Below are positions 48,495 to 58,052 of a stretch of 64,000 bases of DNA, one piece after another. The DNA lies in contig JANTQA010000051.1 of NCBI GenBank assembly GCA_027625915.1, positions 744,501 to 808,500 of the forward strand. Reading direction: 5' to 3'. The DNA comes from Anaeramoeba flamelloides. Its lineage: Eukaryota > Metamonada > Anaeramoebidae. A model generated the notes under the pieces. The model did not search any database and was not told the origin of the DNA. It saw nothing but the letters and a program-made list of their open reading frames with translations. The translations under genes and the position numbers were made by a program. Position 1 is the first letter of the stretch. Every line of letters starts with the position of its first letter.

Positions 48495-48640
48495 CCAGAT
48501 ATTATCATGATATTCACAATAAAAGTGCAATAGTATTAAAAAATCGCGCTTAGTCCAACTTTATCACGAAAAATCATAAAATTGTGATAATCAACATTAT
48601 CGAGATATTCATATTATCCCGAAAAAATGAAAAATTATTT
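48495..48640. repeat. Degenerate array of ATCGCGA / ATCACGA-type motifs, part 1
   Basis: Recurring CpG-containing words stand out from A/T-rich flanks: AAAAATCGCGCTTAG, TTTATCACGAAAAATC, ATTATCGAGATATT and ATTATCCCGAAAAAA, spaced about 20-35 bases apart. A related and stronger array lies at 50085-50280. Confidence 0.45.
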
Positions 48641-49056
48641 TGTTGAGAGATTACCTTAAAAAAATCCATTGACTTTTACAAAACCTTGATACTTTTACTC
48701 ACTACCTCCCCTTAAAAATGTTTGAAAGTGTTGTGAATTGTCTTCAAGTGTTTGAAAGTTTTGAAAGACAGAAAAATTTTATAAACTGTATGAGTTTGTT
48801 TATTGTGGAAAAAAAATTTTCTTTTTCATTGTTTTTATAACAAAATATAAAATCTCTAACAAATTTTATGATCAAACTAATAATTATCCATTTCAACAAC
48901 ACACTCGAATATAAGATAGATGTGTTTTCGAAAATGGAGTTGTTATATTCACAATTTTAAATATCCAAAAAGAATAAAGAATAATTTTCCTTCTTATTGG
49001 TGATCGATCAAACAAAAACCTCTAAGCTTTAATAGTGTTTTCTATCCAATACAAAT

Positions 49057-49224
49057 ATGCTCAAAGAAGAAAAAGAACAAGAAGAAGACAACAATTGGAT
49101 AAAAAATCTTAATAATTGGTGATCATCTGGTAAGGATGTTGTTGGATCCTTTGAAGAGATATCCAACCTCTTTGAACTTTCTGAGAAAATTGAAAATATT
49201 TTAACCCAAGAACACATTCTTTAA
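49057..49224 (+). pseudogene. Small ORF with one in-frame TGA
   Basis: From ATG at 49057 the frame reads MLKEEKEQEEDNNWIKNLNN plus W, then TGA at 49120, then continues coding-like as SSGKDVVGSFEEISNLFELS... to TAA at 49222. Total length is 54 codons plus the TGA. The composition is clearly protein-like on this strand. It may be a broken small gene, a read-through case, or a chance frame. No family is recognised and no SECIS-like evidence was established. Confidence 0.3.
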
Positions 49225-49331
49225 AGAGCAGATAAAGGGTTGGTTGTTTTAGAAGTTAATTAATCAACTCAATTTCTAAAAGTATGTTTAACTGAAAAAA
49301 TATTTATTTCTCTTTATTTCTTATTATTGTT

Positions 49332-49905
49332 GATCTTAAGGTTTACAATCCCTGAAATTTGAAAAAAAGATTATCTTATGTAGGGTGTAGTGATTTGTTA
49401 ATTTGATTCTTAGCTGATCGATCTTGTACTTGGTATGTATTTTAATAGTGGTTCAATATGGCAATTTTCTGACAATTAATATTTTTTTTCCGAAATACGA
49501 ATTGAAGAGTTTAAGATTGATAGGCTGTAACTTAAGTTAGAAAAAAATTCGGTTTGTGGGTTGTTGATTGAAATTTTTAATTAAGTTTGATTATATTGAG
49601 AGCTTTTAAAAAACATTGTTTTTTTCTTTTGGTTAATTGACAAAAAAGTCAATAAAGATTCTTTTCTTCTTAAACCCATAAATCAAAAGTTATTCTTGAA
49701 CACCTACTAATCTATTAATCTTAAACTCTTCAATTCAAATTTGGAAAAAAAAATAATAAATTGTCAAAAATTGCCATATTGAACCACTATTAAAATACAT
49801 ACCAAGTACAAGATCGATCAGCTAAGAATCAAATCGACAACTCACTACACCCTACATAAGATAATCTTTTTTCAAATTTCAGGGATTGTAAACCTTAAAG
49901 GATCG
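49332..49905. mobile_element. Long-inverted-repeat element, family F
   Basis: Arms of about 195 bases (49332-49525 and 49710-49905) are near-perfect reverse complements. AAGGTTTACAATCCCTGAAA pairs with TTTCAGGGATTGTAAACCTT, and CTTAGCTGATCGATCTTGTA with TACAAGATCGATCAGCTAAG. The centre of about 185 bases is non-coding. A decayed one-arm copy lies at 60470-60600. Confidence 0.8.
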
Positions 49906-50084
49906 ATAGGCTTGTCAAACAAATAAAATAAAACCACAATAAAACTCTTTGATCTGATCCTTGATTGGATCAAGTATCCTTTTTGTTGTTTTTTCAAAGA
50001 ATGACTTTTATCCTAATCTGTTTTTTGATCAAAAAAATTTTTTTGTGAAAATATTTCTCAATTATCCCAAAAACCTATCAACTA

Positions 50085-50280
50085 TTATATCGCGTTTACT
50101 TTTTAATCGCGATATTTGGGCATTTATCACTATTTAATATAAATTTTCGCCATTTTAGAGAATATCACTATTTGTAATATTATCGCGAGAATATTGATAT
50201 TTCGCGATTTTCTGATATATCGTGATTTGATAAAAATAATCGCGATTTTTGTAACTTTATCGTGAATTAAGCATGATATC
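50085..50280. repeat. Array of TCGCGA-type palindromic motifs, part 2
   Basis: At least seven CpG-bearing words occur in about 190 bases of otherwise A/T sequence: ATATCGCGTTTAC, TAATCGCGATATT, TTATCGCGAGAAT, TTTCGCGATTTTC, ATATCGTGATTT, TAATCGCGATTTT and TTATCGTGAATTA. It lies between elements F and E. The spacing is irregular. Function is unknown. Confidence 0.55.
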
Positions 50281-50291
50281 ATCAAAACTTC

Positions 50292-50491
50292 TACAGTCAG
50301 TTTCACTTTTAAGACACAAACTTGAAACGAAAGTTAAGGCACAAAATAATCTCCAATTCAGGCACAAAATTCAAATTCTAGTAAAATAAGATGAAGAAAA
50401 TTTAAAATCCAAAAAATGTACTTTAATTTGAGATTTTTTTGTACCTTAAATTTCGTTGAAAGTTTGTGCCTTAAAAGTGGAACTGACTGTA
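50292..50491. mobile_element. Element E, copy 2
   Basis: 200 bp, running from TACAGTCAGTTTCACTTTTA to TTAAAAGTGGAACTGACTGT plus A. The arms of about 85 bases pair almost fully. The terminal TA plus CAGT start is the pattern of Tc1/mariner-type MITEs. Confidence 0.85.
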
Positions 50492-50847
50492 TTTTCAATA
50501 TAAATGTTACAAATTACTTATCTTATTTTTCCGAAAAGTTATTTTTCAAAAATAATAATAATAATACCTTTTTTTAGTTGTATATTGCGAGTATGTTTAT
50601 TATTTATTTTCAAAAAATCAAAAACTTCAATTTTTTAATATGTAAAACCCATCACCTTTTCTGGAAATTTTTTATACCATTCACAAAAATACCAAAACTA
50701 CTTTAATCAATAATTTATTTATTAAAAAAGATATTTCAACTTCAAAAAACAAAAAATATTGATTAAATTGATATAATTCAATAATAATCGATATTTTGGA
50801 TAATATATAACTCAAAAAAAGAAAATTGAATTTGAAAAAAATAATAT

Positions 50848-51046
50848 TACAGTCAGTTTCACTTTTAAGACACAAACTTTCAACGAAATTTAAGGCACAA
50901 AAAAAAATTCAAATTAAGGCACACAATTCAAATTCTAGTAAAAATAAATTGTAAAAAAAAATTACAAATTTTGTGCCTTAATTTGAGATTTTTTTGTGCT
51001 TTAAATTTCGTTGAAAGCTTGTGCCTTAAAAATGAAACTGACTGTA
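50848..51046. mobile_element. Element E, copy 3
   Basis: 199 bp with the same TACAGTCAGTTTCACTTTTA terminus. The inner words AACGAAATTTAAGGCACAAA and TTTGTGCTTTAAATTTCGTT pair across the hairpin. Confidence 0.85.
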
Positions 51047-51091
51047 TTTTTTAAAATAAAATTTAAAAAAAAGTGCAAATATGAATTGTTT

Positions 51092-51294
51092 TACAGTCAG
51101 TTCCACTTTTAAGGTACAAAAGTTCAACGAAATTTAAGCCACAATAAAAATATCAAATTAAGGAACAATATTTTGGATTCTAGTAAAAATAAATTGTAAA
51201 AAAAAAATATTACAAATTTTTTTCCTTAATTTGAGATTATTTTTGTGCCTAAATTTCGCTGAAAGTTTGTGTCTTGGAAGTGAAACTGACTGTA
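51092..51294. mobile_element. Element E, copy 4
   Basis: 203 bp, from TACAGTCAGTTCCACTTTTA to GTGAAACTGACTGTA, only 45 bases after copy 3. It is slightly more diverged inside. Confidence 0.85.
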
Positions 51295-52013
51295 AAAAAA
51301 TTGAGTTTTTACAAGTTACGAGATAAATACCAAAAAATATTTAGATTCTAAACATAATAAAATAAAAAAAAATTACTGTTAGGGGGGGGTAGTATTTGTT
51401 TTCTAAAAATGAAATCTTATCAAGAAATTGAATTTTTTTTCTAATTTGTGTTTCAAATTATGAAATGGATGATTTAACAACATTTAAACAATTGATTAAT
51501 TTGTATCCCTTTTTTGAAATCTAAAATTTACATTTTTCCAATATAAAACCAAAAAAAGTAAAATTTATTTTTATGAACAATTAAGTTAATTCTTGTATTT
51601 GGGGAATATTTTTTCTGTTTTATTTTTTAAAGTATTGATTTCGAAAGTAAATTTTTTATTTAGTTTTTTATTTTCTTTGAGTAATATTCCATTTCAAATC
51701 TTAACCAATAAAAATAATTAAAGTATAAATGATTCAATAAATGAATGTTTTTTAGATTGATCAAAAAAGTTAATTAATTAAATTGAGTTCTATTAAACAA
51801 AAATTTTTTTCTCAAATGTTTTTGAAAAAGTTGTTTTCTGATTTTCAAAAAATGAAAAAAAATAAAAAAAAAAAAATTCAATTTTGAAAATTTTTTTTAA
51901 CAAATTGTTTGGTCTTTTTCACAAGAATCCTAATAACAATTACAATTATTTTTGGTAGAAAAAAAAATGATTTTGAATTTTAGGGATAAAATTAATTAAT
52001 ATATAAAATATCT

Positions 52014-52208
52014 TACAGTCAGTTACGCTTTTAAGACACAAACTTTCAACAAAATTTAGGCACAAAAAAATTCAAATTAAGGCACAAAATTTGTAATAGT
52101 TTTTAGAATTTATTTTACAATTATCTGAATATTGTGCCTTAAATTTGAGATTTTTTTGTACCGAAAATTTCCTTGAAAGTTTGTGTATTAAAAGCGTAAC
52201 TGGTTCTA
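52014..52208. mobile_element. Element E, copy 5, at the edge of family H
   Basis: 195 bp, from TACAGTCAGTTACGCTTTTA to GCGTAACTGGTTCTA. Family H copy 2 begins at the right terminus (TATTAAAGAATTATTTG). In H copy 1 the same place is uninterrupted (TTTTAACTATTAAAG), so E probably inserted at a TA in H. Confidence 0.75.
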
Positions 52209-52925
52209 TTAAAGAATTATTTGTTCTTTTTTTATTGAAAAAAAATATTTTTCTTCATTTTTCGTTAGGTTTATTTTAATTTTTTAGAATAATCCAAAAC
52301 TTTTAGAAATTTTCAGTTTATTCCAAAAAAAAAAAAACTAGGACACTTTTGTTAGGTTTTCCAGAATTCAAAAGAATTGAGAAAAATCTATGGGATTTTA
52401 CTCTATTCTTTAGAATTCTGGAAAATGGTCATTCGGTTTTTATACTTTTTGAAATAAAGAGATAATTAATTAAATTTTCGATTTATTTCTCAAATTAAAA
52501 AAAAAAATCCAAGGCACTTGATTGTAATTGACGGCACTCTACAGATATAATCAAGATTTATCATCAGTTTTTTTTTTTTTCTTATTCGGGTTTTTTTAGA
52601 TGATAAGACTATTTGAAAAACTCTTTGTTATTATCTCTTGAAAAAAAATATCTTAAAGTTGAGTTTAAAGAAAATTCATTGCCCCCCCCCCCCGATTTAA
52701 AATTTTAAATACCAAAATATACCTATTTTTTGAGACTAGAGACTTCTTAAAAATCATATTAATATTAAAAACAATAAATACAACAGTCTCAAAATTTTTA
52801 AGAACTGAAGTGTTGATTATATTTTGAATAAACTCGATTAACTAGTATGAAATGATAATTGAACTTGAAATTTTGTCTAACTTTTTGTTTTCAATTTTAT
52901 TTTTTTTTATACTTGCTAATAGTGA
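52208..52925 (+). mobile_element. Dispersed repeat, family H, copy 2
   Basis: It is collinear with 31225-31945. It contains the hairpin CCAGAATTCAAAAGAATTGA / CTTTAGAATTCTGG, and a C12 run at 52682-52693 that is absent from the other copies. Confidence 0.65.
52682..52693. repeat. Poly-C run, 12 bases
   Basis: A twelve-base C run in a sequence that otherwise almost lacks C or G homopolymers; a G run of about eight bases lies at 51384. It sits inside family H copy 2 only. Confidence 0.85.
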
Positions 52926-53576
52926 AAGTCTTAAATAAAAAAATCTTATTAAAAAAAAATATCATTTAGACTTTATGAGGTGCAATGTTATTGCATTATG
53001 GAGTTTGTTTTTAATTAACAGATATTTATTGCAGGATGATTACAAAATTGTAATTGGTAACCTTCTAGCCAAAATAGTTGCTAATAAAAGATAAATAAAA
53101 TAATTTTTTTTTTAAAGATTAATTTCACTCAATTTAGAATTAAATACAATAAAAACAAGAACCTATGAGATAACTTTGAGAGTTTGTTCATAATTGTTTA
53201 TAATATGAATAATTTTCAATCATTACTCAATAGAATTAAAAATATTTTTTTTTGAATTTTCCGAAATGGTGCAGCATACCCAATGAACTCTTCTTTCAAA
53301 AAAATGATAATTCTTTTCACTAATATATAATAAATGAGGTTAATTGATCGGATTTAATTGAGTTAATGAAAATAAGTTCTCTATTGCCTTTTACGAAAAA
53401 AATAACCAAGATTTAATCATAAACAACTTGGCATTTAATTATGTTTATAAAATATTTGATCCATTCCTCATTTTTTTATTTCATATAAGCTGTTTTTACA
53501 ATACCATATTATTATAAAAAAATTTAAACTCACACATAATTGTTCTCTTCATAACTGTGGATAATTTTTCTTAAAG

Positions 53577-55038
53577 TAATGCGCTTGAGGAAATTACAGA
53601 GATTCTCAAAGATGCTGTCCAACCAAACCAAAGGCAGAAACAAGAAATCGTACAGGAGAACTTAATTTATAATAAGGAGAACTTGTTTGGAAAGGTTATT
53701 GACATTTTACCTGACATCGAGCATGAATACTTGAGCGATCTGATTGATCTCAAAATAAAATTTGAAAATCAATTTGAAAAAAGCAATACAGGGGAGGTTT
53801 ATGATCCTTTTTTCCATATTATGGATCTAATAACTGAAAAAAAGTCATATCCAAAAGAGAAAAGGAAAAAACCAAAAAAAAAAAAAAACCCAAAGGAAAT
53901 AGATTGGATGAAAAACGAAGAAAGGGTGAACAAAAAATATATTGAACAATGCTTTCGGTATTTAAAAAATGAGTTTTTGTTTTTAAATGCCGGTCAAATA
54001 AAGAATGTTATGAAAAAAAATAAAAATAGGTATGTACCCTCGTATAAAGAATTAGAGAACAAAAAACCTTCCATGTGGAACAAAAAACAAAAAAGAAACA
54101 GAGTCAAAATTGGCCTGGATAACTTTTGTGATCGGATGCAACAGGAAATAAAATTCATTAAAGAAGAAAAACGTAAAGTGGATGAGAGAAAGGATTTCGA
54201 ATTCGCAGAAAAATTGAATGATCAAGAATATGAAGATATGGGAGCCAAATTAAATTGTATGTGCTGTTATGTGCCTGTTACGTTTGAAAAGATGGTCAGC
54301 TGCAAGGGAGGACATTTATTTTGTGTTGATTGCTTACACAATTTAGTCAAGCATGCCATTGGCCAAAGGAAAAAGGAAATCAAATGCCCAGGTGTTGAAA
54401 AATGCGAGTTTGGCTTTTCCAAAGAAATGATCCAAAAGGCAGTCCCTGAAAAGACTTGGGATCTTTTTGAAAGGTTGGTTCAAGAGTCTGAAATCAAGTC
54501 TGCAGGAATTGAAAATTTAAAAAAATGCCCGAATTGTGATTATGCAGTGATAATTGAAAGCAAATCAACATGTATTCTAGAATGCATGAACCCTGAGTGT
54601 ATGAGGGAAACTTGCTTATTGTGTGGTGAGGAAGCTCATCGAGGTATTTCCTGTCAAGAGGTGAAAAAGGACAAAAATTCTGATCTCAGAACTTATATCG
54701 AAGAGCAAATGACAAATGCGCTATTAAGAAAATGCAATAAGTGTGGCCAAAGTTATTATAAAACAGAGGGGTGTAATAGAATTGTTTGCACAAATTGCAA
54801 AGAAAATATGTGTTATATTTGCCAAAAAAGTATAAAATGGGAAAAATATAACCATTTTTCAAATCAACCTGGGAGATGCAAATTGTGGACAACAAAAGAA
54901 GAGGACGAAAAAAGAATAAAAGTTGCAGAGTCTATTGCCAAACAAAAGGTATTAAAATTGCAAAAAGAAAGAGAAAAAAAAGACACTATGAAAAAAAAAA
55001 AGTTTATTGAGAATTATACAATTTTCGGTAGAAAATGA
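53577..55038 (+). CDS. RNF216/Triad3-like RBR E3 ubiquitin ligase (first exon not resolved)
   Basis: RBR ligases pass ubiquitin from E2 to a RING2 cysteine and then to substrate. The exon opens after TTCTTAAAG at 53576 and codes 486 aa; its first base completes a split codon, so a short 5' exon with the ATG lies upstream. Order: a CUE-like stretch (KVIDILPDIEHEYLSDLI), basic linker, then EQCFRYLKNEFLFLN and YVPSYKEL as in RNF216. RING1 begins at 54256 (NCMCCYVP, GGHLFCVDCL). The IBR region includes KKCPNCDYAVIIES and CMRETCLLCGEEAHRGISCQ. RING2 includes RKCNKCGQSYYKTEGCNRIV with the cysteine of EGCNRIVC, then MCYICQKSI, HF and CKLWT, all matching the RNF216 order (KSEGCNRMSC, MCYLCRVSI). It ends in a basic tail and TGA. 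Confidence 0.9.
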
Positions 55039-55551
55039 GTATTGCCTAAAAATTAATTTTTTTGAAAAATTCCTATTATTAGGTTAAAGTGTAGGTATAT
55101 ATATATATGTGTGTGTATATATATGATGTTTTCTTTGGGTGTGTAAAAGTATCTACTTTTATTAATTGAATATACCATAATATATTTTTCATAAAGGATC
55201 ATCTCAATAATAATTTATTGTATAAAACTGAATTGTTTTTTTTTTTTTTTTTTTTTTGATTTTATAGATTGTTAGATCAAAAAAAGAGGGAAATTTTATG
55301 AAACATGTTCTCAAAATGTAAATTTTGTGTTTTTAGACAATTACTTGGTAGGCCCTACTAAATATCATGTTATTGTTTTAATTTATTTTTGAAAGGATTA
55401 ATTATATTCTTGAAATGCTATTATTAAAAAAAAATTCAAATAAATCTTTACATAATATGAATACTTTAGTTAGCATTCTAGTTATGACAATGAATTTTTT
55501 TGAATTTTTTTTTCAAAAAAATATTTGTTAATAATTTACAAATTAACACAT
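55039..55551. other. Intergenic, 3' flank of the RBR gene
   Basis: It contains a (TA)/(TG) microsatellite at 55096-55124 and a T run near 55240-55258. No gene. Confidence 0.5.
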
Positions 55552-55554
55552 TTA

Positions 55555-56422
55555 CCATTGTGAAAAAAATTTGGGTCATTAAAAAAAATTGGGTCTGTCA
55601 AAAATTTGTTTTCGTTTTTTAAATAGTAAATATTTGCAAAATGATTTTTGATCAAAGTAAAATTTTATGAACAAATCTTACATTTTTGAAAAACCAAAGT
55701 CACTATCAATAATAATTTTCAAAGGTAATGTTATTTCCTTGTATTTTGACAATTTAGAATTACTGTGGAACTCTAAAATACAAAAATTTACTTTTAATTG
55801 TCAACTTTACTAAAAATGTTATTTTTTTTTTATTAGGAAATATTTTAAAATCTATTAATTCAATAAGACATTTACTATTGCTAATTAACATGAATTTATC
55901 AAAGTTAATCTTAAATATCCTTTTTAAACCAAATTGAATAATAAAATCTTCCAAAAAAGCTATTTTTTCAGAATAGATTGTTTTCCACTAATTTTTTACA
56001 ATCAAAACTTCAAAATAACAAAATATCAAGATTGTAGAAACCATTTAAATACTTTAAATCTCCATAGACAAACTTTAATTTAAAACACTTATTAATTTTT
56101 GGTCTTTTCAAACAATTAATAACTTGATCTTGGAATGTAATCTAATAAAAAAAATCAACATTTTTAGTAAAGTTGACAATTAAAAGTAAATTTTTGTATT
56201 TTAGAGTTCCACAGTAATTCTAAATTGTCAAAATACAAGGAAATAACATTACCTTTGAAAATTATTATTGATAGTGACATTGGTTTTTCTTAAATGTAAG
56301 ATTTGTACATAAAATTTTACTTTGATCAAAAATCATTTTGCTAATATTTACTATTTAAAAAACGAAAACAAATTTTTGACTGACCCAATTTTTTTTAATG
56401 AACCAAATTTTTTTCACAATGG
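55555..56422. mobile_element. 868-bp foldback element, family G, with TTA duplication
   Basis: Two arms of about 280 bases (55555-55837 and 56140-56422) are almost perfect reverse complements. The termini are CCATTGTGAAAAAAATTTGG and its complement. TTA immediately flanks both ends (55552-55554 and 56423-56425), a target-site duplication. The spacer of about 300 bases has no convincing ORF. The TTA target and long arms are compatible with a PIF/Harbinger-type MITE, but the superfamily is inferred from the duplication alone. Arm identity is high, so it is young. Confidence 0.85.
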
Positions 56423-56425
56423 TTA

Positions 56426-57416
56426 GACCATATTGTTGAGAAATATAATTTATTTATCTTTTTTTATTAATCAATTTTAAAACAAGATGTAGGAAATTTT
56501 TACTTTTGATTTTTCATTGTTTTTGATGTTGTGCTATTTTTAAAAGAAAAAAAAGCAGAAAAATGATTAATAAAATTAAAATTAAAAGCATCCAATTAAC
56601 AAAAAGTGACCAATTATTCCAAATTAATGATATATGGAATAAAAAACATTTGATAAAAAGATCAACAAAATAATAATTTGATCTGGTATTTCGTTCAAAT
56701 TCAAAAGTTCATTACAAAATAATAAAAAAATATTTGTAACACAAATAAAAAAAAAAAAAAACATAAATTCATAAAATCCTTTGATTGATCTTACAAATTA
56801 ATAACTTTTTTCATTTAATTTTTTTATAATTTTTTTTAACAATAAAATTCATAATCATTTTATAGGTTTATTTTGTTTTTTTTTATTGTTAGTATATTAT
56901 AATTGTAATTTTTTTAGTGATGAGAAAACATCTTTAAATAAAAAATAAATCCTAAAATTCTCTTTTTAACATCTAATGATTCTGAAAAGGAAAAATTATT
57001 ATCAAATTAAAGATAGACCTACCAAATACCAAAATAACAAGTCACCATACCTGTTACAATTTATATTTTTAATTAAATTTCATTTATTATCAATCTTAAA
57101 TAAACAAATCATCAAGCGAAAAATATTCTGAAATGGATTGATAAATTATACCACCTTTTTTTATTTCTAGATTTTTTTTTGTAAATTTCTATTACTGAAA
57201 GTTTTTAATCAATTTTTCAGTGTTTTTTAAATAAAACTTCATTTCTGAAAATTTTAATATATATATAAAGAAATTAATAATTAATTCTAAAATGGAAATT
57301 ATTTATTTAATTATCAATTCGTAAATGATCAAAAAGCAAACAGTAATATTTTAAGAAGTGATACTGAAGGAATTGAAATATATTTTTAAAATCCCAAATT
57401 ATGAAAGAGGACAAAA
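56426..57416. other. Intergenic, no gene recognised
   Basis: A/T-rich sequence with no supported feature. Confidence 0.4.

Positions 57417-57475
<59 letters not shown>
57417..57475. repeat. (TA)n microsatellite
   Basis: About 29 uninterrupted TA units. A second microsatellite, (ACAT)n followed by (AT)n, lies at 57708-57760. Confidence 0.9.
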
Positions 57476-57477
<2 letters not shown>

Positions 57478-57707
57478 AATTGTTTACTTTATTTGATCTT
57501 TTAAATATTTAACATAAACTATATTTCAAAAATTGTAGCTTACCTGAAAAAATAAAATGAAACAGAAAATAATAATTGTTTGATATTTTTGAAATAAATT
57601 TTTATTAATAAATCGTATGAAGAATAAAAAAAAATTACAATATTAAAAATTGAAAATATTAAATATAAAATCATTTTCTTGTATATTTATTTATTTATTT
57701 ATTATAA

Positions 57708-57714
57708 TACATAC

Positions 57715-57760
<46 letters not shown>
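57708..57760. repeat. (ACAT)n-(AT)n microsatellite
   Basis: Five or so ACAT units run into about 17 AT units, 230 bases from the other TA tract and downstream of the HSPA12-like gene. Confidence 0.85.
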
Positions 57761-57761
<1 letters not shown>

Positions 57762-58052
57762 ATAACTCTTAATATTGAACAATAACTTATAATTCTTAAT
57801 TTACAAAGAGTATTTTGTAACCATTTTAAAAAATAATAAGAAATTTAAGTGAAAGCACTACAGAATATGATATATCAAATATACCAACTCCTAATAAATA
57901 AACCGGAATTATTATTATTATTTTACAGTAATTAGCTTTTTATTCATATTTTTCAATATATTTAAGTACAAATAATTTTTATGTTTATTTGAAATGTTTT
58001 TTGTAAATTATTATACAAATCATCGAGACTATATATTTTTTTATTTGTGCAT

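Noticed and set aside
55760-55954. Minus-strand frame in the element G spacer faintly resembling an RT segment (IIQFGLK)
   Set aside because: The similarity is a few residues only, and most of the frame lies in the inverted arm.
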